Shown here: positions 18,175-26,935 of the stretch, piece after piece | Layout: each line of letters begins with the position of its first letter | How positions within the stretch are numbered: position 1 is the first letter of the stretch | Source: Desulforhabdus sp. TSK | GTDB taxonomy: Bacteria > Desulfobacterota > Syntrophobacteria > Syntrophobacterales > Syntrophobacteraceae | Assembly (NCBI RefSeq): GCF_022836495.1 | Contig: NZ_BQXM01000020.1 | Coordinates: 31,770 to 95,769 of the forward strand | DNA: 64,000 nucleotides | Direction: 5' to 3' | Made by a program: the position numbers and the translations under genes | Notes under the pieces: generated by a model | Seen by the model: the letters and a program-made list of their open reading frames with translations, nothing else | What the model was told of the DNA's origin: nothing | Database searches by the model: none

Positions 18175-19062
18175 ATGACGATCCAGGTTATCGATGTGGT
18201 CAAAAAGGTTGCTCCCCAGGCTCGCGGGAATTACCTGGAGGCGTTCCGCCAGGGAGGGCCGCTCTTCGAGGAGCATGGGATCACGACACCCCTGCGCATG
18301 GCGCATTTCCTGGCTCAGGCCCTGCACGAGACCGGAGGCTTCACGGTCTTGCGTGAGAGCATGAACTACAGGGCGGACCGCCTGGTGGAGATATTCGGCG
18401 TGCATCACCACAGTGCGGCGGTGACGGCGGCGGAGGCAGCCAGGCTCGAGGGGCATCCGGAACAGATCGCCGAGCGCGTCTACGGCCTGGGCAATCCGCG
18501 CAAAGCGCGTGAGCTCGGAAATACGCAGCCCGGTGACGGATTTCGCTACCGCGGAAACGGGGTGCTGCAGACGACGGGTCGAGGCAGTCACCGCATCATG
18601 GGCGCTGCCTGCGGAGTCGATTTCGAAGGTGACCCCGATTTGGTGACCGCCCCGGAGCATGCGCTCAAACCGGCGTTGCACGAATGGACGCGGAGCGGTC
18701 TCAACGCCTTCGCGGACCGAAACGATCTCCGGACCATTACCCTCCGCATCAACGGGGGATTCAACGGTCTGCCGGATCGAGAAGGGTGGTTCAGCAAACT
18801 GTGGCCACTCCTCAGGACCGGCAGTCAGCCTGACGAGCCCTGGAAGGCGGGCAACGAGGATGATTCGGTGAAGTGGCTTCAGGAAGCCCTCAATGATCTT
18901 GGTGCGGACCCCAGGCTGGTCGTTGACGGACGCTACGGCCCGGCCACGCGGAGGGCGGTGAAAGAGTTCCAGGCGGCGGTGGGCATTGTTGCCGACGGCA
19001 TCGCCGGTCCGGTCACCGAGGCCAGAATCAAGCTGAGCCTCAATACCACCCGGGGAGAGTAG
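18175..19062 (+). CDS. GH19-type endolysin/chitinase with C-terminal peptidoglycan-binding domain
   Basis: Residues 1-215 resemble phage and bacterial GH19 endolysins: AHFLAQALHETGGFTVLRES contains the probable catalytic Glu, followed by NYRADRLVEIFG, GDGFRYRGNGVLQTTGR and ITLRINGGFNGLPDR. Residues about 225-290 form a PG_binding_1 domain (SVKWLQEALNDLG, VDGRYGPATRRAVKEFQ). The product probably cleaves peptidoglycan glycan strands. There is no signal peptide, as in phage lysins or type VI-like effectors, so export is unexplained. GGAAGGGAGGGAG precedes the ATG. It follows the LprI-like gene closely. No phage structural genes are nearby. Confidence 0.85.
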   Translation: MTIQVIDVVKKVAPQARGNYLEAFRQGGPLFEEHGITTPLRMAHFLAQALHETGGFTVLRESMNYRADRLVEIFGVHHHSAAVTAAEAARLEGHPEQIAERVYGLGNPRKARELGNTQPGDGFRYRGNGVLQTTGRGSHRIMGAACGVDFEGDPDLVTAPEHALKPALHEWTRSGLNAFADRNDLRTITLRINGGFNGLPDREGWFSKLWPLLRTGSQPDEPWKAGNEDDSVKWLQEALNDLGADPRLVVDGRYGPATRRAVKEFQAAVGIVADGIAGPVTEARIKLSLNTTRGE

Positions 19063-19144
19063 CTCCCCTTGCTGAAGTCGCCTCCGGGCGGCTTCACCGG
19101 CAGATCCGCCGCAGCGGAAAAACAGCCAAAATGAGGAGATTTCT

Positions 19145-19759
19145 ATGTATGCGTTGGCCATCAACGGCAGCCCGAGAAAAGGCGGAAATACCAGAACCCT
19201 GCTGAAGCACGTATTGGAGCCTTTGGAAAAGGCCGGTTGGGAGACGGAGTATGTTCAGGTGGGAGGAAAGCACATCCGCGGCTGCATCGCATGTGGAAAA
19301 TGTTTTGAGAACAAGGACCTGAAGTGCACCCAGAAAAAGGACATGTTCAATGAAGTCATGGAGAAAATGGTCAGGGCCGATGCCCTGATTCTGGGATCTC
19401 CAACCTATTTCACGGATGTCAGTGCCGATATGAAAGCCGTCCTGGATCGCTCCGGATTGGTTGCATTGGCCAACAATCGCGCGTTCAGCGGGAAGATCGG
19501 CGCTGCGGTGGTTGCGGTTCGTCGGGGCGGTGGCACTCACGTTTTCGATACCATCAACCATATGTTTCTCATGTCTCAGATGATCGTTCCGGGCTCGATC
19601 TATTGGAACATAGGATTCGGACTGGAGGAGGGGGCAGTCCTGAAGGACGAGGAGGCCCTCGCCAATATGCGGAATTTAGGTGAGACCATTGCCTGGCTTG
19701 GAAAAGCCATCGAGCCGCACAGGAAAACGTTTCCGGTCTGTCACGAGTCTTTCGGCTAG
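19145..19759 (+). CDS. NADPH-dependent FMN reductase / iron-sulfur flavoprotein-like
   Basis: The 204 residues form a flavodoxin-like fold with the FMN-binding SPRKGGNTRTLLKH loop and SPTYFTDVSADMKAVLDRSG. After the first strand-helix unit it has CIACGKCFENKDLKC, a compact cysteine set (Cx2CxnC) typical of archaeal and anaerobe iron-sulfur flavoproteins, which might hold a 4Fe-4S cluster. Such proteins transfer electrons or reduce quinones, metals or peroxide; the substrate is unknown. GAGGAG precedes the ATG. It stands alone between the endolysin and a Uma2 gene. Confidence 0.88.
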   Translation: MYALAINGSPRKGGNTRTLLKHVLEPLEKAGWETEYVQVGGKHIRGCIACGKCFENKDLKCTQKKDMFNEVMEKMVRADALILGSPTYFTDVSADMKAVLDRSGLVALANNRAFSGKIGAAVVAVRRGGGTHVFDTINHMFLMSQMIVPGSIYWNIGFGLEEGAVLKDEEALANMRNLGETIAWLGKAIEPHRKTFPVCHESFG

Positions 19760-19912
19760 TGCTCTGTCAGCTTTGTTCCGCAGGGTACCCCCTTACACCC
19801 ATTACCTGGTCGGCCGTCCCCACCCATGGTCATGCTGATGATCGGGTTGATCGTGTCCATGACACTGGTCGTCCTGCCCCTTGTAACGCTTTGCTCGGAA
19901 GGAGATTTGGGC

Positions 19913-20476
19913 GTGGCTGAGGCAGCAAAGAGAGAAGCCACTTATGAAGACCTTTATGGCATCCCTGAAGACGTCGTGGGGGAGATCATCAACGGTGAGC
20001 TGATTGTCACGCCCCGGCCATCAAGGATACATGGCTTTTCGGCCTATGCTCTTGGGGGCGAACTGCTGCCTCCTTACCAGTTTGGTCGCGGAGGAGGGCC
20101 GGGTGGGTGGATCATCATCGGAGAACCGGAAATCAAGTTCGGAGAAAATTACCTGGTGCCGGACATAGCGGGCTGGAGGAGAGAAAGATTTCCCCGAGCG
20201 GAAGACACCAATTGGATTTCTGTATCTCCTGATTGGATTACCGAGATTCTCTCCCCCAGCACTGTTCGGGTGGATAGAATAAAAAAAATGGCCATCTACG
20301 GGGAACATGGCGTTTCTTACTTGTGGCTCATCGATCCCATAGCCAAGACGCTCGAAGTCTTTAGACTTGAAGCCGGCGGGTGGCTCCTGCGATCCGTCTT
20401 CGGTGAAAGTGATCGGGTACGGGTGGAACCCTTTGTCGACATTGAAATAGACCTTAAGAACCTCTGGATTGAGTAG
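19913..20476 (+). CDS. Uma2-family (DUF820) putative endonuclease, paralogue 1
   Basis: The GTG at 19913 is chosen because GGAAGGAG precedes it and the resulting start (VAEAAKREATYEDLYGIPED) aligns with the two paralogues at 26936 and 27634. The 187 residues carry the PD-(D/E)XK-like core: VPDIAGW, then TEILSPSTVRVDRIKKMAIY and GVSYLWLIDP. Uma2 proteins are restriction-endonuclease-fold proteins of unclear role, often multicopy in cyanobacteria and deltaproteobacteria. A family A mobile element follows 18 bp after the stop. Confidence 0.85.
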   Translation: MAEAAKREATYEDLYGIPEDVVGEIINGELIVTPRPSRIHGFSAYALGGELLPPYQFGRGGGPGGWIIIGEPEIKFGENYLVPDIAGWRRERFPRAEDTNWISVSPDWITEILSPSTVRVDRIKKMAIYGEHGVSYLWLIDPIAKTLEVFRLEAGGWLLRSVFGESDRVRVEPFVDIEIDLKNLWIE

Positions 20477-20494
20477 AACCACTACTGTCACGGT

Positions 20495-20637
20495 TATACT
20501 GCGAACGGTTCAAATCTTGACTTTCGTAGGAGCGGCTTCCAGCCGCGATTCTATGCGGAGCCGTCTATTTTTGTCGCGGCTGGAAGCCGCTCCTACAAGA
20601 TCATCGATAAGTCAAGATCTCACCTGTTTGGAGTATA
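20495..20637. mobile_element. 143-bp MITE-like element with TATACT ends, copy 2
   Basis: It is the same length as the copy at 17184-17326 and about 85-90 percent alike by eye. Ends are TATACTGCGAACGGTTCAAA and CACCTGTTTGGAGTATA; the central family A hairpin is at 20526-20596. Confidence 0.88.
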
Positions 20638-20662
20638 ATAAAAGCATAATAGACCTGACGCC

Positions 20663-21394
20663 TCATGGACTGCCTTTATAAAACATGCATGACAGGGCCG
20701 GGGAGAAGTCGTTTCCCTTCGTGGATCCGCTGTTTTGGAGCAGATTTTTGGCCTGCTGGAGCTGCGCGGCGGTCATCCTGGCTGCCAGATGGCCCCGCAG
20801 TCTCGCCGCCTCTTCATTTCCATTGCGTGCCGCCAATTCCAGCCAGAAAAGGGCGTGCGCGGGATTTTGCGGCACGATGTCCCCGTCCATGCAGATTTTT
20901 CCCATTCTATGCTGAGACTCGGCAATGTTCCCTTTCGCCGCTTTGAGGTGCCATTTCAAGGCTTCCCGCCTGTCCATTGGGACGCCGCGCCCATACTCAT
21001 ACATGAGGGCAAGGTTGTATTGGGCGTAACCATGCCCTCTTTCCGCGGCAGTCTTGTACCATTTTGCCGCTTCCACGTAGTCGACCGGGCCCCCTTTACC
21101 TTCATAATACATCTGGGCCACCATGAACTGAGCGGTAAGATCTCCCTTCTCCGCTGCAAAATGATACCATTTGAAGGCTTCCCGGTAGTCTCTCTGAATC
21201 CCCAGCCCCCCCTCGTACATGCCCGCCAGCAGTCGTTGGGCCGTCGGGTTCCCTTTCCCGGCCAGTTTTTGAAATTCCGGCAACGCCGAGGCGTAGTCGC
21301 CTCGCTGAAAAGCTTTGACTGCCGACTGCATGTCGGCAAAGACGGGGCGGCATGCGACGAGCACGATGATCAAAGCAAATGCAATTCTTAGCAT
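20663..21394 (-). CDS. Secreted Sel1-like repeat (TPR-type) protein
   Basis: The 243-residue protein has a signal peptide (LRIAFALIIVLVACRPVFA) and five to six Sel1 repeats of about 36 residues, for example AQRLLAGMYEGGLGIQRDY, AQFMVAQMYYEGKGGPVDY and AQYNLALMYEYGRGVPMDR, up to about residue 205. Sel1 proteins scaffold protein complexes, often in the envelope. No partner is evident from neighbours: it is flanked by a MITE-like element and a long repeat-rich spacer. The start ATG is the first in frame and gives the signal peptide directly. Confidence 0.88.
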   Translation of the reverse strand: MLRIAFALIIVLVACRPVFADMQSAVKAFQRGDYASALPEFQKLAGKGNPTAQRLLAGMYEGGLGIQRDYREAFKWYHFAAEKGDLTAQFMVAQMYYEGKGGPVDYVEAAKWYKTAAERGHGYAQYNLALMYEYGRGVPMDRREALKWHLKAAKGNIAESQHRMGKICMDGDIVPQNPAHALFWLELAARNGNEEAARLRGHLAARMTAAQLQQAKNLLQNSGSTKGNDFSPALSCMFYKGSP

Positions 21395-21528
21395 TTCCCT
21401 CTACCGTGTATGCTGCGAACAATTGAAAACTTGATGTTTGTCATCCCGAACGCATGTGAGGGATCTATGAAGATTTCTCCGTTTGGTCGAAATGACGGAA
21501 AGTACGATTCTCAGCCCTGCACAGGATC

Positions 21529-21600
21529 ACCCCCATGACTGGGGGGCACGACGAAGGATGAAAAGCCTTGGCGACGGCATCTTCATCTAAAACGTATAAA
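21529..21600. repeat. Dispersed repeat family E, copy 1
   Basis: The sequence CCCCCATGACTGGGGGGCAC followed by GACGAAGGATGAAAAG and GACGGCATCTTCATCTAAAA recurs at 33072-33140 with a few changes. Function unknown. Confidence 0.75.
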
Positions 21601-21627
21601 CTTTTGATTTTACGGCTCCCTGTTTCT

Positions 21628-21673
21628 GTAGGAGCGGCAGCCTGCCGCGACAGTCAGCCGGTGCCGCTCCTGC
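21628..21673. repeat. Degenerate family A hairpin
   Basis: The left arm is GTAGGAGCGGCAGCCTGCCG; the right arm is shortened to GGTGCCGCTCCTGC, so the outer pairing survives but the loop side is eroded. Confidence 0.75.
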
Positions 21674-21848
21674 ATAAATGAAATTTTCAATCCTTAACCC
21701 GCATATTTTGGCCCACTCCGTCTTTCCCCAATATCATTCCCCAAAGATGTTGCTGGACCGTTCCCTTTGATTGTTCGGAAAATCAGGAGATTCACTGAAC
21801 AATAATCGTTGATCAAAGGGCTTCCGATTCCATGGCTTCCTGTTCTTT

Positions 21849-21905
21849 GTAGGAGCGGCTTCCAGCCGCGACCGGTTCACTGTCGCGGCTGGAAGCCGCT
21901 CCTAC
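21849..21905. repeat. Family A hairpin
   Basis: Arms GTAGGAGCGGCTTCCAGCCG and complement with the short loop ACCGGTTCACTG. Confidence 0.9.
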
Positions 21906-21998
21906 TCGGTATCGAAAAATTGCGATCTTTTCCATTCACCCTGGCGCTTGCTCCTGTTCAGGATCTGCTGCCACCCTGCCGTGCGAGCATGAACCGAC

Positions 21999-22183
21999 TA
22001 ACGGCCATGAACATGGTGGTGTTCACCCCCACCAATAAAATCCCCCCCTGCCCCCTTTGGTAAAGGGGGGAAACAGTTACTGCCCTTTGGTAAAGAAGGA
22101 AACGCAACACTTCCCCTTTTATGAAAGGAAGGAAACTCAATTCCTCCCCCTTTATGAAAGGGGGAAAGAGGGGGATTTGCATG
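21999..22183. repeat. Family B purine/pyrimidine-rich repeat, long copy
   Basis: Begins TAACGGCCATGAACATGGTG, then GTTCACCCCCACCAATAAAA, and several CCCCCTTTnnnAAAGGGGG palindromes, ending GGGGGATTTGCATGG. Matching copies lie at 37331, 40278 and, inverted, 46071. Confidence 0.8.
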
Positions 22184-22325
22184 GCAAAAAATCTAATCCG
22201 ATCCCCCCGAAATGCCGAATAAAACGAGAACTCCGTTTTTCATGAAGCGGCGATTGATTTACCGGTGTGTATTACTAATAGTTATCGATAGATTACATAA
22301 TCGTTACTTTTCATCAGGATACTCC

Positions 22326-23789
22326 ATGAAAGAAAACCTGGCAGAACCCCCGAAATTTCGTCTCCGCCTGGTGGTGGCGCTGCCGACGCTCCTGCCGCTG
22401 GTCATGATCGCCTGCGGCATGGTCGTCATGAGCTTCACAGGGCCATCCTTTCACGGCGCTTCCGGAGACTGCGCCGAAGCCGCTAAAACCACGGCAACAG
22501 CCTGGATGATGCTCATGGCGGCGATCGCCTGTCTCGGGAACCTGTGTGCAGCCCTTTTCATCAGCCATTCCATGAGAGACCTCATCGATAAAATGGGCAG
22601 CCTGATCCGCCAGTCTTCCATGGAGGCAGGTCCCGCCGTTCTTGTGGCGGATAACGAAATCAATGCCCTGCAGCTCCTGTTCGAAAAAGTCGGCCTGTCC
22701 CTCGACCGGTTCAGGAGCGAAAGCTCCATCGTCCAGAACCTGCCCCAGGCCATGATCACCATCGATGAAGCCGGAAAGGTGAAAAGCGCCAACAAAACCG
22801 CTCTCAGCCTGCTCTCTCTCAGCGAGGAGCCCCCTGCGGATTGGTCGCTGAAAGACATTATTCCCGGCGATTTCTTGAACCAAACATTCTACGGCTTGAT
22901 CGAGGAAGGATTCCAGGGGGAAGCCCATCCGTCGCCTCAGCTCATGAATCTTTCCCTGAACAAGGGAGAGCCCAGGGATTACCTGGTGGAGACCAGCCCC
23001 GCCTGGGACATTTCCCTTCACGAAAAGCGCCTCACCCTCATCCTCCGCGATCCGTCGAGCCTCTCCGCCCTGAAGGAGCAGATCCTCCGGCTGGAGCGGC
23101 TTGCGGCCCTCGGGCAGATGGCGGCGCGCATCGCCCACGAAGTTCGAAACCCCCTGGGGGCCATCCGCGCCCTCAGCGAGCTGGTTCAGGAGGATCTCAG
23201 CCGGGAGGATCCCCATCACAAGTACGTGGAGGATATCCTGGTACAGATCGAACGCTTGAATCACCTGGTGGAAGAGGTGCTGAGCTTTTCCAGAAACCCC
23301 GTGAACGAGAAAAAAGCGGTGGACCTCAATGGACTCATGGCCGAAGCCGTCCGTACGGCGCAGCTTTGCTTCCCACAAAAGAACATCTCTGTTGCGGAAT
23401 GCTACCCGCCGGAGCTTCCGTCTCCCCTGGGAGACAAGGCGAAGCTCTCCCAGGTCTTCCTCAACATTTTGCGCAACGCCTTTGAAGCCTGCGGCAAGGA
23501 GGGTGCGATCCGGATCGCCACAGACTGCCGGCACGGCCGCAACGGGGACCCCGGCCATGTCCTGGTGAAAATATCCGATGACGGCCCAGGGGTCGGCGTC
23601 GATCCGCCTGAAAGAATCTTCGAGCCCTTTTACAGCACCAAGCCTTCAGGAACCGGGCTGGGGATGGCCACCGCCCATAACATCGTCACCGCCCATGGGG
23701 GCCGCCTGGAGGTGCAGAGCGGCGCCTCGGGGGGGACAACGATTTCGGTCCTTCTCCCCATGGAGACTTCGGAAACATATACGCCTTAA
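22326..23789 (+). CDS. Membrane sensor histidine kinase (NtrB/AtoS type)
   Basis: From the ATG at 22326 the protein has 487 residues. Two membrane helices lie at about 14-36 and 57-80, enclosing a very short 20-residue external loop. A PAS-like domain (about 132-245, QAMITIDEAGKVKSANKTAL) precedes the dimerisation domain with the phospho-accepting His near 271 (RIAHEVRNPLGAIRALSE). The ATPase domain shows NILRNAFEAC, ISDDGPGVG and FYSTKPSGTGLGMATA. It should phosphorylate the sigma-54 regulator encoded 280 bp downstream. The upstream ORF extension lacks a ribosome site. The signal sensed is unknown. Confidence 0.92.
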   Translation: MKENLAEPPKFRLRLVVALPTLLPLVMIACGMVVMSFTGPSFHGASGDCAEAAKTTATAWMMLMAAIACLGNLCAALFISHSMRDLIDKMGSLIRQSSMEAGPAVLVADNEINALQLLFEKVGLSLDRFRSESSIVQNLPQAMITIDEAGKVKSANKTALSLLSLSEEPPADWSLKDIIPGDFLNQTFYGLIEEGFQGEAHPSPQLMNLSLNKGEPRDYLVETSPAWDISLHEKRLTLILRDPSSLSALKEQILRLERLAALGQMAARIAHEVRNPLGAIRALSELVQEDLSREDPHHKYVEDILVQIERLNHLVEEVLSFSRNPVNEKKAVDLNGLMAEAVRTAQLCFPQKNISVAECYPPELPSPLGDKAKLSQVFLNILRNAFEACGKEGAIRIATDCRHGRNGDPGHVLVKISDDGPGVGVDPPERIFEPFYSTKPSGTGLGMATAHNIVTAHGGRLEVQSGASGGTTISVLLPMETSETYTP

Positions 23790-23809
23790 GGATTGAAAAC
23801 TTCTTTTTT

Positions 23810-23867
23810 GTAGGAGCGGCATCCTGCCGCGACCGGCTCACTGTCGCGGCTGGAAGCCGCTCCTACA
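23810..23867. repeat. Chimeric family A hairpin
   Basis: The left arm carries the ATCCTGCC variant and the right arm the GGCTGGAAGCC variant, so the two arms mismatch in the centre. It lies between kinase and regulator genes. Confidence 0.9.
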
Positions 23868-24002
23868 AAAAACAGGGAGCCATCAAATCAAAAGTTTTGT
23901 ACACCAAATCAAAAACTTTTTACCCCTTCTCAAAAGCTTTGTACCGCATCGAGTACAAAAGCGGAAACGCAATGCCTTTAATGAAGGGAGAAATGTGATG
24001 TC

Positions 24003-24046
24003 GCCCTCCCCCTTTGTCAAAGGGGGATCGAGGGGGATTTTTCATG
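24003..24046. repeat. Family B repeat, right half
   Basis: GCCCTCCCCCTTTGTCAAAG followed by GGGGGATCGAGGGGGATTTT, upstream of the response regulator gene. Confidence 0.75.
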
Positions 24047-24068
24047 CAGGGAAAAGAAAGGTAGGCCT

Positions 24069-25463
24069 ATGTCCTGGAATATCCTTATTGTGGACGACGA
24101 TCCCGGTATGCAGTCGGCTCTGAATGAAGTGCTGAAAAAGCGGGGGTATGAGGGGGAACTGGCGGGGTCCGCCGAAGAAGCCCTGGAAAAGATGGAGGAA
24201 AAATCCTTCGATCTGCTCCTCCTCGACATCATGCTGCCGGGAATGTCCGGCTTGGAGGCCATTCCAAAAATCAAACAGCTGGCCAACCAGGGGGAAATCA
24301 TCCTCATGACGGCCCACGGGTCCAAGGATGTCACCCTGGAAGCCATCAGCATGGGCGCCTACGACTATTTCACCAAGCCGTTCAGCTTGAAAGAGATGGA
24401 CGTGGTGATCAAAAGGGCCTTGGAAAAGCGGCGGCTTGAAAAGGAGCTGAGTCAGCTAAAATGCCGCTTCCAGAGCAACGGCCCCCTCAGCCGCATCATC
24501 GGGGAAAGCGAGTGCATGAAAGGGGTCAAGGCGGTCCTCGAAAAGATCGCCCCTCTCGATACCACCGTCCTCATCACGGGCGAGAGCGGAACCGGCAAGG
24601 AGCTCATTGCGGATGTGATCCATGCCCTGAGCAAACGCGCGTCGGGCCCTTTTGTCAAAATCAACTGTGCGTCCATCCCTGAAAATCTCCTGGAAAGCGA
24701 GCTCTGCGGCCACGAAAAGGGAGCGTTCACCGGGGCCGCCCTGGCCAAGCCGGGGAAGTTCGAGCTGGCCGACGGCGGAAGCATCCTCATGGATGAAATC
24801 GGGGACATGCCTTTTTCGCTTCAGGCCAAGCTGCTGAGGCTGGTGGAGCAGAAGGGCTTCGAAAGGCTCGGGGGAAGCAAAACCCTCTCCGTGGATGTGC
24901 GGATCATCGCCGCCACGAACCAGGACCTCAAGTCCCTCATCAAGGAAAAGAACTTCCGCGAGGACCTCTACTACCGCCTGAACGTCGGCACCGTGCATCT
25001 TCCTCCCCTGCGGGAAAGGAAGGAAGACCTGCCCCTTCTCGCCCAGTATTTCATCCACCAAATCAACCGGAAGCTCGGCACCCGGGTGAGCGGCATTTCC
25101 CGCGAGGGACTGGATATCGTCACGGAGCATGACTGGCCGGGAAACATCCGCGAGTTCGCCAATACCCTCGAACGGGCGGTCATCATGAGCAGTGGAGCCA
25201 TCCTGAGCGCCCAGGACATGCGCATGACCCTCAGCAACCGGCCCTACCCTCCCCATGGAGATGACAAGGCCGCCCCCATCTCCCTGGGGGAAACCCTCGA
25301 CAACGTGGAGCGCAACCTGATCCTCAACGCCCTGCGCAAGTGCGGCGGAAAGCAATGCGGAGCCGCGAAGCTCCTGGGCCTCAACCCCAAAAACCTGTGG
25401 AAAAAGATCCAGAAGCACGGACTCCAGGAATCCAACGAGGGGATGTCCCAGGGCGTTTCGTAG
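24069..25463 (+). CDS. Sigma-54-dependent response regulator (NtrC/AtoC family)
   Basis: The 464 residues hold a receiver domain (1-120; phospho-acceptor Asp53 in LLLLDIMLPG), an AAA+ sigma-54 activation domain (Walker A GESGTGKE near 173, the sigma-54-contacting GAFTGA loop near 220, FREDLYYRLNV, HDWPGNIREFANTLERAV) and a Fis-type helix-turn-helix at the C terminus (AAKLLGLNPKNLWKKIQKHG). It should activate sigma-54 promoters when phosphorylated by the adjacent kinase. A candidate GG-N10-GC site exists upstream of the flp pilin (30440-30455), but a regulatory link is only inference. Confidence 0.94.
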   Translation: MSWNILIVDDDPGMQSALNEVLKKRGYEGELAGSAEEALEKMEEKSFDLLLLDIMLPGMSGLEAIPKIKQLANQGEIILMTAHGSKDVTLEAISMGAYDYFTKPFSLKEMDVVIKRALEKRRLEKELSQLKCRFQSNGPLSRIIGESECMKGVKAVLEKIAPLDTTVLITGESGTGKELIADVIHALSKRASGPFVKINCASIPENLLESELCGHEKGAFTGAALAKPGKFELADGGSILMDEIGDMPFSLQAKLLRLVEQKGFERLGGSKTLSVDVRIIAATNQDLKSLIKEKNFREDLYYRLNVGTVHLPPLRERKEDLPLLAQYFIHQINRKLGTRVSGISREGLDIVTEHDWPGNIREFANTLERAVIMSSGAILSAQDMRMTLSNRPYPPHGDDKAAPISLGETLDNVERNLILNALRKCGGKQCGAAKLLGLNPKNLWKKIQKHGLQESNEGMSQGVS

Positions 25464-25596
25464 CGCCGACCTTTTCATCAAGGCGTCCTCGGCAGTCCGT
25501 TGCAGGCAGCTCCAAAGCAGGAAATGCACAAAGAGAGCAAGCGCATCAAATCCTGACTACACCGCAAGGCTGAGATCTGGACTACCCGAGCTCCTT

Positions 25597-25664
25597 GTAG
25601 GAGCGGCTTCCAGCCGCGACAAAAATGAACGATTGAAAAAGTCGCGGCTGGAAGCCGCTCCTAC
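25597..25664. repeat. Family A hairpin
   Basis: Standard arms with a 22-bp AT-rich loop. The left flank (ATCAAATCCTGACTACACCG, then CTGAGATCTGGACTAC) recurs beside the copies at 37262 and 43148, marking one flank subtype. Confidence 0.9.
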
Positions 25665-25743
25665 AAAATCCAGGTATTACCCGTTAACAGCACAGTGAAG
25701 GCGGAAGCATGAAATGCACCTTCCCCATCGCCTGATAGCGCTT

Positions 25744-25893
25744 TAGGCAATACCAAAGAAATAACCTCCCAAAGGGTAGCTTGTTTTGTAGGAGCGGCTT
25801 CCAGCCGTGACCAGGGGGCATGGCGGCTTCTCCGATGTCGTGGCTGGAAGCCGCTCCTACAGTTCTGGTACCCTATTACTCGTGAGCTGCCTT
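25744..25893. mobile_element. About 150-bp repeat unit A-long, copy 2, nested in family F
   Basis: TAGGCAATACCAAAGAAATA opens the unit, a family A hairpin occupies 25788-25860, and GGTACCCTATTACTCGTGAG then CTGCCT closes it. It interrupts a family F repeat whose uninterrupted version is at 30007-30117: the two halves flank it at about 25679-25743 and 25894-25925. Confidence 0.85.
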
Positions 25894-26019
25894 ATTGCCT
25901 TTTCCCTCACGTCAACGGCTACTTCGTGCGATTGCCCTGAATGCACAAAGCCTCTAAATTGACGACACCGAACCCAACTGTTATCATGTTCAAAAAGGTG
26001 TAATCATTTGGAGGCATCC

Positions 26020-26268
26020 ATGATCAGGACCCAGATACAGTTGACAGAGAGCCAGGTGCAGGCCCTCAGGAAAATGGCCGTATCCCGGCGCGTATCCATT
26101 GCCAGGTTGATCAGGCAGGCAGTTGACAGCATGATCGAATCGAGCCCGCAGCCTGACCCCGAAGAAAGGCGTAAGAGGGCGTTGGAAATCGTGGGTAAGT
26201 TCGGCTCCGGTCAACACGATATTTCCACAAAGCATGACGACTACCTTCCGGACGCGTACGGCGAATGA
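26020..26268 (+). CDS. Ribbon-helix-helix (CopG-like) antitoxin
   Basis: Starting at the ATG at 26020 (GGAGG five bases upstream) gives 82 residues. Residues 1-45 form a ribbon-helix-helix DNA-binding domain (MIRTQIQLTESQVQALRKMA, SIARLIRQAVDSMIE); the acidic C-terminal tail (DDYLPDAYGE) probably occupies the toxin. Its TGA overlaps the ATG of the PIN toxin by 4 nt. It should repress its own operon with the toxin. Confidence 0.88.
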   Translation: MIRTQIQLTESQVQALRKMAVSRRVSIARLIRQAVDSMIESSPQPDPEERRKRALEIVGKFGSGQHDISTKHDDYLPDAYGE

Positions 26269-26663
26269 GAATCTTCATCGATACTTCGGCCTTCTACGCT
26301 CTGCTGGACCGGGATGATGCCAATCACCCGCGGGCACGGGTGGCGTGGACGTCCATGCTTGAAGGGACAAATTCCTTTTTTACCAGCAACTACGTTTTGG
26401 TGGAAAGCCATGCCCTCCTGCAGCATCGCCTCGGGATCGATGCCGTCCGCGGATATCACGAAGACATTGTGCCCCTGATCCATATTGAATTTGTTGCCCC
26501 TGAGGTCCATCGGTCCGGAATGGGGGCACTTCTTTCCGCGTCCAGGCGGAATCTCAGTTTTGTCGACTGCGTGAGCTTCGAGGTCATGCGCAGCCTGGGG
26601 ATAAAAACGGTTTTTGCTTTCGATCCCCATTTCGAGGAGCAGGGCTTTACTCTCATCCCCTGA
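26265..26663 (+). CDS. PIN-domain ribonuclease toxin (VapC-like), module 1
   Basis: The 132-residue PIN domain has the expected acidic residues: Asp5 in RIFIDTSAFYALLD, Glu in YVLVESHALL, Asp in NLSFVDCVSFEVMR and Asp in TVFAFDPHFEEQGF. VapC-type toxins cleave tRNA or rRNA; the antitoxin encoded immediately upstream with ATGA overlap should neutralise it. The module is bordered by a repeat unit upstream and a MITE-like element just after the stop. Confidence 0.9.
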   Translation: MRIFIDTSAFYALLDRDDANHPRARVAWTSMLEGTNSFFTSNYVLVESHALLQHRLGIDAVRGYHEDIVPLIHIEFVAPEVHRSGMGALLSASRRNLSFVDCVSFEVMRSLGIKTVFAFDPHFEEQGFTLIP

Positions 26664-26679
26664 GGGGGCGTTCGGCTGT

Positions 26680-26798
26680 TATACTGCGAACGGTTCAAAC
26701 CTTGGCTTTTGTAGGAGCGGCTTCCAGCCGCGACGTGAATCGGTCGCGGCTGGAAGCCGCTCCTACAAAAACGAAGCTTTTCATCCTCAACACGTATA
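26680..26798. mobile_element. TATACT-type MITE-like element with alternative right arm
   Basis: The left end TATACTGCGAACGGTTCAAA matches the 143-bp copies, and the family A hairpin is at 26711-26767, but the right arm (ACGAAGCTTTTCATCCTCAA then CACGTATA) is the type also seen after 45340. It looks like a recombinant of two flank subtypes. Confidence 0.75.
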
Positions 26799-26810
26799 GT
26801 GAGAGTCGGC

Positions 26811-26886
26811 TTTCCCCCCTTTGCAAAGGGGGCAGGGGGGATTTTATTGATGGGGGTGAACACCGCCGTGCTCATGACCGTTAACG
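26811..26886. repeat. Family B repeat, inverted half copy
   Basis: TTTCCCCCCTTTGCAAAGGG leads to GATGGGGGTGAACACCGCCG and CTCATGACCGTTAACG, the terminal part of family B in the minus orientation. Confidence 0.8.
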
Positions 26887-26935
26887 GCAGTTGAGATCAC
26901 CTTGGAATCAGGCCGGAATAAAAGGAGTCTGTGTC

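Larger units (their letters stand above)
21395..22325. other. Repeat-rich intergenic region
   Basis: The 930-bp spacer between the Sel1 protein and the histidine kinase holds no credible gene. It contains at least four dispersed repeats (listed separately) plus a stretch at 21439-21497 (CATCCCGAACGCATGTGAGG) of a widespread bacterial repeat type. The final 100 bp is AT-rich and probably carries the kinase promoter. Confidence 0.7.
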
